Below, one piece after another: positions 1 to 10,720 of a stretch of 64,000 nt of DNA; the stretch's first letter is position 1; every line of letters starts with the position of its first letter. Both the position numbers and the translations under genes were made by a program. The DNA is taken from NCBI GenBank assembly GCA_013407085.1, contig JACCGJ010000219.1:1-64000 (forward strand), read 5' to 3'. The notes below the pieces were generated by a model. That model was not told where the DNA came from. It made no database searches and saw nothing but the letters and a program-made list of their open reading frames with translations. The stretch is from Atriophallophorus winterbourni. Its lineage: Eukaryota; Platyhelminthes; Trematoda; Plagiorchiida; Microphallidae.

Positions 1-1740
1 AATAGCGTGGTTGCCATTGAATATTACCTTGATAAGTTATGAGCGATTTTATGTTGCTGTTTCTTTTCACATATGTAGCTTTTATTGAAAATTACTTTAG
101 AAACAAAATTTAGAATATTTTCATTTGAAGCTTTTCATGTTCATTTATCAAGTGGTACAGTGCTAATTTAATTTGGCGTGGTAAATTTTTTCAGTGTAAA
201 CAGAATTTTATTATTTGTTATAACCATTTCCATTTGCAAATCTATATGAAAATTTATATGCTGTACCTCCTAGTCAAATGATAACGTGAAAAGTGCTATG
301 TTTAATATGAGAATATTATGTACTGCTCCCGGTTGGTGAATGTAGATCACTCCGACCACAGGCGAACGTGGCTGATTGCTTGATTTCTGTTTATCAACGT
401 GAGCTCCGTTGAAGTGATTTTTCACTCGCCAAACGGACTGTAAGATGATATTAACAAATTTGTGGCAGGCGATCATGCACTGGCGATGTATATCCATGAT
501 AGACATAAACTGAAGGGAACCAAAAATTGTGCCTTGGTTTACCAAAAATGGAGGTTTTAGATCTCCGACTATTGATACGTTCATTTTATCTGACAAGAAA
601 TTATTTTGCGACAACAAACCAGAAGACATTATATACTAACATAAGGTTCACCTGAAACAACAGATATGGCGTTTCTTACGGGAGGTAAATTTGTAACGCA
701 TTGACAAGCACGTGCTCTCGACACATAAAGGCAGACACAGTTCACAGCGAGATTAGGGATATTCTAGATTGAAACTGTATCTCGGGGTGAATTTTCGATA
801 CGAACCGCGATGTTATCAAATAATTAATTGTAGTAAAGCTCGTTGTCACAGCCTGAAGTTCGGTATTTCCTTCCTTAAATAACGACATTGAACTGTCCCT
901 CAGTACTCCCAGTGATTAAAAAAAACCAAAATAATGCCAAATTTCCACGAAGGTTCATTACAATTATCTAACACCGTGAATGAACTTTGCCTGTTGTAAT
1001 GGAAATGAGCTTGTTCCCTAGGGATAATGGCTTAACTCAGTATCATCTTATATTGGCACTGAATTTGTTGTTTCAATGTTTGTTGTATAAATGGTTATAT
1101 ATTGTGATACTTTCGATTCGCGCACACAAGGCGTTAAAATGTTGAATGATATTCAGTTGCATCAAAAGCTTTCGATCTTAGCATACAAACGGTTAATGAA
1201 TGGATTACCCAAACACCGTTAAGTTTTTATTTAAAGAGATAAATCCATTCAAACTGATTATAACTTAGTTGAAAATAGCCGGACAATTGAATAAACTTTA
1301 CTGCAGTGCTGGTGCCTCGCCGTCACTAGCAGCAACCTAATGCACCATAATCTCTGAATGCTCCACTTACATTGAATTATCTACTGCTATCTGACAATGT
1401 TCGTGCAGATTTTCAAGTCTGACTTGTTTGGCCTTTAGAAAATAGCAAGTTTTTGTGAATTATTTATGCGTGAATTCATCCTCGACTTCATCGCGTTTTC
1501 GAATTGAAAATTAGAGTGTAAAATGAGTTGATTTTTTGTAAGCACAAAATCTATCAACACAACCACACTTCTTAAACTATCCCACAGGTAACTGTATCAT
1601 CTTACAAAGTTATAGATCCAAACCTTATAGTTGGTCGAAGGCAACTGAGTTGCTTTAAAATCCTGAACATTGTATTACCTCGCAAGAATGAAAGGAACAG
1701 ATCGGCTATCTAATGTGGACTTTGTTTTGATTTCAGACGG
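1..1740. other. AT-rich sequence without a recognised gene
   Basis: No recognisable protein motif or repeat family was found. The only sizeable open frame is on the minus strand at 270-629 (119 codons). It contains a phrase reading KFVNIILQSVWRVKNHF and resembles coding more than the surroundings do, but I cannot assign it to a family and no splice context is clear. The rest is AT-rich with frequent stops in all frames. Confidence 0.5.
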
Positions 1741-2578
1741 CTATCTAATCAATCGCCTACGAAGCTCCATTGGGGCGGAGTGACCATGTCTGCGGTGATT
1801 TGAGACACAGCGACGAAACGATGATAATCCGTAAAGTCGACTTCTGGAGACACAGGGAAGCAGTCTGTGAACTAAAGGAGGTGCAAATTGATTCCAGTGA
1901 CTCAAATAGACATTACAACTCATTGTTGAACTACCATCAGATGCAAATCCAATTAAACTCTCGATTTATTCCCAGCAAAATATCCGCACCTTCCGATTCA
2001 ATGTTCACAGTAGAACCAGAAAATATATTTCACTGAAAAGACGAGCCTGAGCCATTCCTTGTGATATTGCTACTCCTGCAACTTGGTTCCAATTTTGCCG
2101 AATATGGAACAGAGTGACCACCCTTGTTCGGCAGGAAAAACAACAATACCAGCAACGCATGTTCTAAAGAGTGGTATAAATCCAAAAATACTGTTCAAAA
2201 TTGTGAATGAAAATAGTGAAACCAGGAGTTTTTCCGCTCGTGACAGAACAAGGAATGACTACTACAGTTTAAGAGACAGCTGACGCTCTTGTGAGCTTTT
2301 ACTCTCAAGTGTTCTGCCCGAAACAGCAATTATTGCATCATGGTTTAATAAACTCATTAGAATCGCTAACTGAACCAATAATTGACCAAGTCGTTGTGGA
2401 ACGACACCTACGGCGACTAAATAATAAGCAATCCCCAGATGGGGATAGCATCACCCCGGCTATTATTCGTGCATGTAATAAACAGCTTTTATACAGTCGA
2501 GCAGAGGTTTTCATCCGGAGTCTTCGCGACGGTTGCGTACCGGAAGCGTGGAAAGCTGGTGTGATATCACCAATATAA
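1741..2578 (+). pseudogene. LINE ORF2 fragment: end of endonuclease and EN-RT linker
   Basis: The translation near 1770 begins with a GRSDHV-like phrase, which matches the SDH motif closing the AP-type endonuclease of CR1-like LINEs. It is followed by a KVDFWR segment. The frame at 2291-2578 contains LRRLNNKQSPDGDSITPAII and ends VPEAWKAGVISPI. This is the standard linker before the reverse transcriptase (hLxxLxxxKSPGPDxIxPxhL ... VPExWKxAxhxPI). The two pieces lie in order on the plus strand but in different frames with stops between them. The RT itself is missing after 2578. I infer a dead, 3'-truncated or rearranged LINE copy; the exact clade is uncertain. Confidence 0.65.
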
Positions 2579-3339
2579 AAGTGTGGCTGCCGTTCCGACG
2601 TAGCAAATTACATGCTACTCTGCAACTCGAAAATTATGGAACGCACCTTGTGTATTTTTATTGCTGTCATCCAGTGATAAATGTGAAGCGATTGTTTTTT
2701 CGCTATAATATCTTGCTTCTTGCTTCTTGATCTGCTAAAATCCCTTGTTCATGCAACACAATTTGATAAGCAAAATTTAGAATATCACCGAAGAACGTTT
2801 CACGTAATGTTGTCTTGTAAACCCTTACCTGAATGCCGTCGACAAATGGTTTTCAATGCAGCATGATGTATCCGGAGTCTGTTGAAAACGATATTTCAAA
2901 TGTTAAACTAAGATGTATGCTTTCATCATGCCCTAATTGGAATCAAATGTCTGATTAAATATTATATTTGGACTACTGGCGAGTAGCAATTTCTGGAAGA
3001 GGTTTTAGAACACAGAACGCATGATGGCATCAAGAGATTCGTTGGCCCAGCTAAGCTTATAAAAGCTCATATTAGGTCTTTATCTGATAAAAATGATTTT
3101 CGATGAAACATAGTATATGTGGCGATGGATCGTGCAGTTCTATTGTATCTACTGTAGGGACAGCATTGCTTTAACGTGAGTATTAGAAATTTTAAGGATT
3201 TACCAACTATTGAACATCTACTTACTCCTTATAATCCATTAAGCACACCATAGCTGGCAATCGCTTAGCCAGAGTAAATAAATTCCATAACATCTCTTCT
3301 AACGCTGCAGAGCAGTCGTAATGCGGTCACTTCATGGAG
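2579..3339. other. No recognised feature
   Basis: AT-rich spacer. I see no coding motif, tandem repeat or similarity to the other repeat families in this window. Confidence 0.5.
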
Positions 3340-3490
3340 TGACGTTTCAGGAGGAAACTGTTCCATACGAGATGCTAGATCGCATAATAATCACCCCATT
3401 CAAGAATAAGTTTGACAAAAGCAAATACAATAACTACCGTAGAATGTCTTTCGGTAAATTGATTGTCAAACTTTTACCGATACAGCTGTA
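3340..3490 (+). pseudogene. Short RT-linker fragment of a non-LTR retrotransposon
   Basis: The plus-strand frame reads EETVPYEMLDRIIITPFKNK and continues FDKSKYNNYRRMSFGKLI. This matches the pre-RT segment of RTE-like elements (hITLFKKKGDxxxCxNYRGISLLxhxGKh), with GD changed to FD and RGIS changed to RRMS. Only about 50 codons survive and nothing around them extends the match. The call is a small relic; clade assignment beyond RTE-like is not possible. Confidence 0.5.
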
Positions 3491-3704
3491 ATTATTAGGC
3501 GATGGAGATATATACCGTGAAACAATTCGAAAAATATCAATGACGATTGACCTCCATGTCGTCACAAAGGAAGACCTTCAATTTCCCTTTAATTACGCCC
3601 CAGAAAACAACTCGGTAATGGGTTAATTGCACACTTTGTTCTTTTAACCTATCAAATAGTTTCCCCATAAGGACTTATCGGCACTTTTGAACATAAAGAA
3701 ATAA

Positions 3705-4260
3705 CTCAGAAAGTTTTATTGTAGAAAAAGTAGTAAGCCTAAAAATTACCATAAGACGACGAGGTATATCGAGTAAAATTAAAACATCTTCCCAAAATCA
3801 TACCGCATGGTCCTTCAAATACTCATCGAGTTTAGAAGCGAAAACCTCAACAGAATCCGATCGCATGATTTCTTCTGGCAAAATGTTCCAAGTGAAACAA
3901 ATTCTTACCTAGAATAAATTTCGACGAATATCCAATCGAGAATGCGGAATGCTTAAAGCCTTTGAATGTTTTCGTGTTTGAGTAAGGCCATTGGGCTTTA
4001 GACAGTGCCTACAGGAATGATTCTCAGTATGCAAGATTATGAATGCCAACAGGAGGTCACTCCGTATCCGTCGTTGGGTAAAATCATGTATTTTTTTAAC
4101 ATTCGCTCTTTGAAAGTCAAATTTCTGTAACGGGGCACTAACTTTGTCGCACGATCATAAATCCCGTCAATTAAATCGATATCCTTCCTCAGCCTTAGTG
4201 CCCAGGCTAGGATGGAATATTCCCTACCAGGAGGTACATTTGATGTTCATCCAGCGTAAC
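3705..4260 (-). mobile_element. Family A CR1-like LINE, 3' end, 5'-truncated
   Basis: On the minus strand this matches the C-terminal ORF2 region and 3' tail of the better copies at 25.06-26.17 kb and 51.45-52.65 kb. The shared landmarks are the RIYHRATKLV-like block (near 4150), the family HSRLDIRRNFFSVRICFTWN block (here diverged, near 3900-3960), and a terminal segment ACTCAGAAAGTTTTATTGTA (plus-strand sense) at about 3705-3725. Several stops and frameshifts interrupt it. It is a typical dead insertion; the catalytic RT core is absent. Confidence 0.75.
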
Positions 4261-4389
4261 TTCGGTGTTCGTGTATTGTTCATCCGAGAAAAACTTACTC
4301 ATTAATCTCTTAATCGAATGGAAGGAAAGGCATAGCTAGCCATTTATCTTAACATTCGGGTCATTGGTCTAACAATCGCCTCGTTACCC

Positions 4390-4660
4390 TTCTGCGTTGT
4401 CCACACGCACATCAATTGCGTCTCGATTCATCCCGGAGGTCAACCGGTCGAACGCTAATCGCACTCACTCACGAATCACGCAACACAAGAGAAAGTCGAT
4501 TGGTCAAAAGCGTTTATTACGTACAATACAAATAACAAAATGCAATTCTATCTTATGTATACGCAAATCAAAAAAACAAAACTCAGATGCTGAAAATGAC
4601 AAATCTCATCTACGGCGTGGACGTACAAATTTGCGTTCGCATACTTTTGGATCTTATTTC
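4390..4660 (-). repeat. LTR-like fragment, outer half of an element split by LINE C
   Basis: This segment aligns over about 150 bp with 30520-30665 at roughly 70% identity by eye. Shared blocks include GTCAACCGGTCGAACGCTAA versus ATCAACCAGTCCAGTGCTAA, a TGGTCAAAAGCGTTTATTAC block, and CTTATGTATACGCAAATC versus CTTATATAAGCAAATC. On the minus strand the better copy has a TATA-like box followed by AATAAA, an arrangement expected in the R region of a long terminal repeat. The matching inner half of this element lies at 10380-10720, on the far side of LINE C. LTR identity is an inference. Confidence 0.45.
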
Positions 4661-5061
4661 TAGCTCTATTGTCGGATTTAGAAGGTTCATATATAATTGA
4701 ACTTGTCTCAACTTCCTCATTTGGAATATATCAAGTCTGAGAAACGTGAATCCTTGAAAATCAAAATTTTTCAGTTTAAACCAAACTTTACCTACGCTCG
4801 CAACATTGCTTCCAATCCAGAATAACGCAACAATTCAAATACGGTCAGGCAGCTCTCGTCATCTTGAATATACTGACAGTTGGTTCAAAACTCTCGGATC
4901 AAAACTCACAGAACAGCCCCGCTTTACGTAAAAGTGTTCGCCTTTTTCTTTCCTTTGAATCGCACTGAATCGCATCCGTTTGTTTTTCACTCCACCGCGA
5001 GACACCGATCGATAAACGACCGTGCAGCCCAGTGTATCGACTCGCTCTAGCAAAATTGTAA

Positions 5062-6095
5062 CGATGACCGACAACGTGACCTTAAACGGACCTGACGACG
5101 AGACTTGTAAAGTGCGAACTGTGACAAATCTTTATCATCAAAATGGTGACTCTAAATAATAATGACAAATTACCAGGCATCTATTATTTATGTAATCGAT
5201 GCAGATTAAAAGTTACTAGTGATTTATCAAGAGCCAAAAACTTCGATTCTATTATGGAAAGACGCATGTTCGCTGTAGAGGCGAACCTTAAACGGCTTGA
5301 AAACATGTTAGAGTCTTTCCAAACATTTGCGTGTCAGAAAGCGCTGGAACCAGTTCGAAACACAGCCCTTAACCGCATTAACAGCAAGTCTTGTAGGGAT
5401 CGCTAACTACTACGGAAACACTGATTTCTCCAGAAATCGACCAAATTCCCTTCCAACAGCTCGGTACGACCAATGAGTCTGTGAATCAGACCAGTAGTCA
5501 AGTGAATGGAAGTGCTGAATTATCGAAGGATGTGCATAAGCTTAGACCGAAGAGTTTGAACACTAAAATTCCCCAAAAGACACACGTTGAAGATCTAACG
5601 GTAATTTGTAGTAATCTCATTGAATCAACTTCGCCATCGCTAAAGCAACGCGAAGCAGATGACTGGTAACAATGGAACCATCTTTGCCAAAGCTTAGGTA
5701 GCACTGCCTCGAATATTTAGACACGATTATTTAGACTCCCGAACTCACCTCGTGCAAACTCACTCTGGTTACTACTTGTAGAATTAACGTCTTTGCAAGA
5801 TGTAGAAAATATCTTGCTCGTTTCATCCCTTTTAGCGGCAATCAAATCCGCTGTACGGCTATTTCCCGATGTTCCGTGGGAAGAACGACAAATTCATCGT
5901 AATAATTCAGAAATACCAAGGGGCTATAAATCGCCGAGATGTTATCGTTCATGGTATACCCAGTTCGAACGAAGAAGAATCGAGAAAACGACTGCAACAC
6001 GACTGCAGTGAACGGAGATGTTTGCAAGAGACCCTTGGGTTAAACAGCATAATAACGACTCATGTTATGCACCTTAAGTAAAAAAAGGAAACGCA
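5062..6095 (+). pseudogene. Family C ORF1 relic (PHD-like finger and RRM-like region)
   Basis: An ATG at 5062 opens MTDNVTLNGPDDETCK, in the position where related ORF1s (15.0 kb minus, 48.8 kb plus) begin their zinc finger. The LPGIYYLCNRC segment near 5170-5205 is the second half of the finger, and a Leu-rich helix follows (MFAVEANLKRLENMLESF). Further on, ADDWxxWNHLCQSL (about 5655-5695) and RRDVIVHGIPSSNEEESRKR (near 5935) correspond to the conserved ORF1 blocks EEWSQLCHLM and RSIVLLGVPGDTSRAS in the family E copy. CR1-type ORF1 proteins are thought to bind nucleic acid in the retrotransposition particle. At least four frameshifts or stops make this copy non-functional. Confidence 0.6.
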
Positions 6096-6419
6096 ATAGC
6101 CTCCCCCTCACAAAATATCATTCCGCACAGGAGAAAAGAAGGGTCGAATACTCGAGGCGTGGTACCAATGCCGACATTTGGCACGTCTCGAAATTCGTAT
6201 TCGAGCTGTATACGACATAAAGCGCACGAACATGAATGTTCCCGAAATGATTTAGGCCCCCACTCAACTACATGCACCCGAGACAAAAACATGGAGCAGT
6301 CGATCAATTCTGGTTCGGCGAATTCACTTTTATGAGTTCTTCATATGCCCCCACAAATAAAATCACTTTCGTGCTGTTAGACCAATGCTCAGGGCTTTCT
6401 GTGCAGGTTTACTAAACTT

Positions 6420-7130
6420 CATTCATGTGCGATTGCAGCGTCTCGGGATTTAATTGCAGTGATAGAAACCTGGTTTTCTAATTCCGTACACGACTCTGAA
6501 ATCAACGTCCAACACATGATAATTTACAAGAAAGATTGATCAGCAAAAGCTGGTGGTGTTCTGTTTTACTTATGTGAAAACCTCAATTGTACTGTACTTT
6601 TATCTCCTAAGCTAGATGTCCCAGGTATATTGTTTTGCTCTATTGGCCTGCGTGATAGCCGTAGGTGCCTCTTTACATTGATTTATTGCCTCCCTTCTTC
6701 ATCATCTGACGCGGACACTGTTGTTTCTAATGCAATACGTTTTGCATTGAAACTCTCCTACTCACAATCGCTTCTGCTTGGTGATTTTAATGTTACACAC
6801 ATTACTGGCAACGATTCCTTCAGAAGCTTTCTTCATTAAATAATGACTTGCACTCCACTTTACAACCATGTACAACAACCGAGGCGCTTTCGATCAGAAC
6901 AAACCCTATCTACCCTTGACTTGATACTCACAAACGAAGAACTCATGATCGAATCCGTTTCTTATACAGCTCTACTCGGATTGAGTGATCACGTTGTCAT
7001 GACGATTGATTATATTTATCAATACGAAATAGTCAACGAACATTTACATCTGTTAACTATGACTTGCTTCGAGCTCTTATTAATGTCAATCGATGGGATT
7101 TCTTTGAACTCACATCAGCTCAATAAATAG
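6420..7130 (+). pseudogene. Family C AP-type endonuclease domain, broken
   Basis: Ordered endonuclease motifs are readable across frames: LIAVIETWF near 6450 (catalytic Glu motif), a GGVLFYLCENL segment near 6550, LLLGDFNVTHI at about 6770-6800 (GDFN motif), TLDLILTNEELM at 6915-6950, and LLGLSDHVVMTIDY at 6970-7010 (SDH motif). Stops lie at about 6537 and 6838. The endonuclease of CR1-like LINEs nicks target DNA to prime reverse transcription. The order and spacing are those expected for ORF2 N-terminus. This copy cannot be active. Confidence 0.7.
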
Positions 7131-7610
7131 GTGAAGCTTTTTACAATCAACTCCGTATCATTATTGATTTGTCATCTAACTTCAAAATAGTAATCAACAC
7201 TTAACGCCCAAAAGCCTCTTAAAAGCAGTACTCAGAAATGGATATGTAAACATGGTAAGGCCTAGTACAAGTACTTGGACGATCCGTCACAACGAATTTG
7301 GTGCAACTACACCTTATAACGAAATAAGTATGTCTGCCTTATTCGAAATAATCCGTCTAGTTGAAAAACTTGTTATGAATCCCAAAGCATTGTACAAGCA
7401 TGTTAACAACCTCCGGAGTGTTAAAATGGGAATACTGACACTGGCTTCTCCTATTGCCATCATTTAAAGATTGGGTAAACGTTACTGGACAACAATTTTC
7501 ATCAGTAATCTCACAAGTGTCGACACATGGATAGTTGCTGAAATCTAACAGCTGCAGCCTGCCAATTCTTCACGAGGTGGAATTCCCCCCAACGTTGTTC
7601 AAACAAAATT
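7131..7610 (+). pseudogene. Family C EN-RT linker, upstream of the family D insertion
   Basis: The frame at about 7330-7467 contains LVEKLVMNPKALYKHVNNLR, a match to the helix found between endonuclease and RT in CR1 ORF2 (hxxNPKxFYKYVRxK). Near 7565-7610 a frame ending GGIPPNVVQTKLM runs directly into the insertion. The next codons of the same domain, beginning KKTCSPGIDNIHPNLL, appear right after the insertion at 8959. Removing the insertion and one target-site copy rejoins the frame. Confidence 0.65.
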
Positions 7611-7615
7611 AATGA

Positions 7616-8953
7616 CACAAGATTCAAGATTCAAGAATTCATGGTATAAAAAGCTCGTAGCTGTACAACAGCACAGGATATTCGTATAAGGACAATATAT
7701 ATATATATATATATATACAAAATAAATTGAGACACTAGGAAGATCGACAACTTTTTAGTTAGGAAAACAATTCATGTATTGCCTCGTTATGATGAAAAAT
7801 ATATTCGTTTCGATAAAGATGTAGGGTGGAATTACTACGCATAAATATATCCAATTTGTTCCTGAATATCCTTTCACTCAATGATTGTACAACATCTGAC
7901 AGTAGGGAGTTCCATATTAAACAAACGCGCACCGAATAGAAGAACCGACGTCAGTTCCGGTGAGAATGTGGAATATCAAATGCCAGTCTGTGAGTACGTG
8001 TGACATGGCTTGACCGGAGGCGAAATAGATGCCTCAGAGGATGCATTTTTGAGTTCATTATTTTATAGTTGAGGTTTAGATCCAATCGAAACCGTATGCG
8101 AGCCATTATATCCAAATTAAGATACTTGAGTCGATCCTCATATGGGAGATTGCGGAGACCGAACGCCATTTTAGTTACTCTGTGATAAATCCTCTGGAGC
8201 ATCTTGGTGTCCTTTTGTAGCCATGGTGCCAAAGCTTGTACTGAGTAATCAAACACTGGGTTAATATACGTACTTATGAGCATGTGGAATGTTTCACGAA
8301 AAAAAACGTCCACAACTACACCGAAGCATACCTAGCATGCGGCTAGCTCGGATGTAACGGATTCACATTGCATATTATTCTTCAGTCTTCCAATAATCCA
8401 TACACCGATGTCCTTCTCTTTAGTCGTCCATTCCAGTTGTGGGGTCCAAGGTTGTAAGAGAATGGAATTTTTACCGATTTGCAACATTTTTCACTTTCTG
8501 AAATTGAATGGTAGCTTGTTCCGCTCTGGCCAGCTGTTTAATATATCCAAATCGTTTTGTAAGCGCAAACAGTTCAGGCATGACTTGATTCGCACCCAAC
8601 GTTTAACATCATCCGCAAAGAGAAACATTTAGGCCGTGACAAGTTTCGGAAGGTCGTTGATGTAGACCAAAAAGAGAACCAGACCAAGTATCCAACCTTG
8701 TGGGACACCGCTAGTGGCTTCGATTTCTCAAGACATCACACCATCAATGCGTACAGTTGCCTTGCGATCAAGAAGGTAACTTCTCAGCCAGGTAAGAAGG
8801 CACTCATTAATACTAACATCGTGCAACTTTCTCTGGAGTATAGAATGGTCCACGCGATCAAACGCCTTTGATATGTCCAAGTAACACACATGCACGCAAC
8901 CACCCTCATTCACTGCCTGCGTCCAGTCGTCCATTTTCTCCAGTAGGTTAGTC
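7616..8953 (-). mobile_element. Family D CR1-like LINE, 5'-truncated, nested in family C
   Basis: Minus-strand RT begins within the family motif KMDDWTQAVNEGG and carries CYLDISKAFDRVDHSILQRK (8860-8800), [20 protein letters not shown] (near 8700-8660) and FLFADDVKRW (near 8620), so the catalytic FADD is readable. The post-RT domain includes STYINPVFDYSVQALAPWLQ and IYHRVTKMAFGLRNLPYEDR (8280-8140). The 3' end has an (AT)n run, a hairpin at about 7636-7675 and a (TTCAAGA)n tail at 7618-7637. AATGA flanks the element at 7611-7615 and 8954-8958, a plausible target-site duplication. Internal stops make it inactive. Confidence 0.85.
7695..7717. repeat. (AT)n microsatellite in the family D 3' region
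   Basis: About eleven uninterrupted AT units lie in the 3' UTR of the family D element. Confidence 0.9.
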
Positions 8954-8958
8954 AATGA

Positions 8959-9520
8959 AGAAAACATGTTCACCAGGAATAGATAATATACACCCCAACC
9001 TTCTGCATAACCTGTCTTCCGAATTGGCAATACCGACGTACGACGTATTCAAGGTAATGTTAGAACATGGATTCGTGATAAAAATGTGGAATACTGTCCT
9101 GATCAGTGCGATCTACAATGTCGGCGAAAGAAAAATCCGTTAAATTATTGTCCGTAGCTCTATTACGCGCACTATCTGAAGTAATGGAGTCCATCATAGC
9201 TCATGTCTTGCGGAATAACCTTGAGATCACTAACTTACTCTCTGAAGCACAGAATGGATTCAGGATAAAACGATCTTGCCTGACAACCTTGTTGTTAAGA
9301 AAAGAAACCTGGTCTGAATTGCTGGATGCTGGCAACTCTATGGACGTAATTTATATTGATTTTTAAAAAGCGTTTGATCGTGCCAATCACAAACTGCTCT
9401 TGTCGAAAATCTTGACCTACGGAGTAGTTTGTAAACTCAATGCATGTATAAAAGAATGGTCAATATCCCGTGAGATGTACGTGAGATGTACTGAGCTAGC
9501 CCAATCGATTCAAGTTGCCC
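8959..9520 (+). pseudogene. Family C reverse transcriptase N-terminal half
   Basis: After the family D insertion the frame resumes with KKTCSPGIDNIHPNLLHNLS and continues KMWNTVLISAIYN (pre-RT motif). It then has EVMESIIAHVLRNNL, LLSEAQNGFRIKRSCLTTLL (GFRxxRSChT motif) and VIYIDFxKAFDRANHKLLLS at 9345-9400, where a stop replaces one residue before KAFD. The sequence stops making sense at VARG (about 9520), exactly where the (S/A)RGVPQGS motif should continue, and runs into a TA repeat. The FADD catalytic block is therefore absent. Confidence 0.75.
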
Positions 9521-9522
9521 GT

Positions 9523-9524
<2 letters not shown>

Positions 9525-9567
<43 letters not shown>

Positions 9568-9582
9568 ATATCGATATCGATA
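9525..9582. repeat. (TA)n microsatellite with CGATAT end
   Basis: About 38 bp of alternating TA is followed by a CGATATATCGATATCGATAT palindromic run. It lies at the point where the family C RT lost its catalytic centre. Confidence 0.9.
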
Positions 9583-10240
9583 TGATTGCCACGAAATGCA
9601 GCTTATTATCGCTCAACTGCAAGTTGAACAAAGAATATTACATAGGTTGAACTGTCATTAAACACTCCCTCCTCCGAAAACGATTAGGTGTGAGTATTCA
9701 GTCTGACTTAGTAATCTCTATGCAATGTCGACTCGCTGCCAGCAAAGCTTAAAGCAACTTGGGTCTCCTCAGAAGAACCCTAGGTTCGTTTGACGCCAAA
9801 ATTATGTGCAAATTGATTTCAACATACATCCACCCTCATATCGAATAAACTATACCTGCATGGGATCCTTGTTTGAAAAAGACATTCATCTATTGTAAAC
9901 TCCACAGCGCAGAGCGACAAAGCTCGCCCTTGGACTTTCTAAATATCCATACGAAATGCGACTTAGAATATTGAAATTTCATTCAGCCGAATACAGACGT
10001 CAACGAGGAGCACTAATCTTCATTTGCACAGTGCCGAATCATGCCGAATCCATGTAGCCATCTGTTACATCTTTCTCACAACACACATCTGCGTGGTTAC
10101 CCATCAAAATTTTACCGACAGCATAGCAGGTTGAACTGCCGCAAATACGCATTTTCCGTTCGCAATGTGCAATTTTGGAACAGTTTACCTATTCACGTGG
10201 TACAATCTGAAACCATTGACGCTTTTAAAAACCACTAGAT
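9583..10240 (+). pseudogene. Family C post-RT C-terminal domain, broken
   Basis: Matches copies at 16.44-17.12 kb and 26.6-27.18 kb (minus). Shared blocks are LNCKLNKEYYIG, MQCRLAASKA, LISTYIHPHIE and, in an open frame at 10041-10238, YRQHSRLNCRKYAFSVRNVQ followed by FWNSLPIHVVQS. This is the family form of the HSRLNxRRxFFSxRVxxxWNSLP motif that ends CR1 ORF2 proteins. Stops interrupt the first half. Confidence 0.75.
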
Positions 10241-10379
10241 ACCCATATGGATAAGTATGTTTTAACGTTTGAACATAATCTTTAGCAATAGTTTTTATCA
10301 TCCGATGTACATTTTTGTGTCTTATAAAGCATAGCTTTTTACCCCGCAAATCATCCATGAATAAATCAACTATGAATGT

Positions 10380-10720
10380 CAGTCCCGGTTGTCACTTCGA
10401 TCTTATTTGTCATTTGATTTTCTGCCAAACAATTTCGTTCATGCCATTGCCACCCAGGGCTCGGTTGACCTACGTGGACGAATTGCGACTGACGTTTTTC
10501 ATCTTCTCATTCTGCCGAAGATGCTGTCACTTGAACCGTTCTAATGCAATCCTTTCGAAATCCGAATTATTGCGGGATAACGATTGTCATCACCGGTCTT
10601 CTCGACGATTCTTGCACTTTTGTTGTACCGAGATTCGCAAAAACCCGAAATCTGCTCAGACCTCCGGGTTCAATGGACTGCCATGGATACATAAGGCTGG
10701 CGTGCCCCTGCGGTCCATCG
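10380..10720 (-). repeat. LTR-element-like fragment, inner half
   Basis: One of three copies of a repeat of about 300-350 bp in this window, with 29770-30050 (plus) and 30770-31090 (minus). Conserved nucleotides include, on the minus strand, CCGCAATAATTCGGATTTCG and GCATTAGAACGGTTCAAGTG. The better copy has a frame containing ALAIGASHEFSDDIRYITLR and DGDNREPVII just upstream of the LTR-like segment. I infer the end of a polyprotein gene of an LTR retrotransposon next to its 3' LTR. The outer half of this copy is at 4390-4660. Confidence 0.4.

Larger units (their letters stand above)
4660..10398 (+). mobile_element. Family C CR1-like LINE, near full length but dead
   Basis: A plus-strand element running from a 5' UTR (about 4660-5061) through ORF1 (5062-6095), endonuclease (6420-7130), linker (7131-7610), RT (8959-9520) and C-terminal domain (9583-10240). 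Its 3' end (10241-10372) has a hairpin near 10320 and a short CTATGAAT-type tail. It is interrupted by family D at 7616-8953. Two 5'-truncated copies of the same family lie at 16441-17335 (plus) and 26337-27180 (minus). Stops and frameshifts occur in every domain and part of the RT is replaced by a TA microsatellite. The outer boundaries are approximate and rest on the LTR-like halves on each side. Confidence 0.7.
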
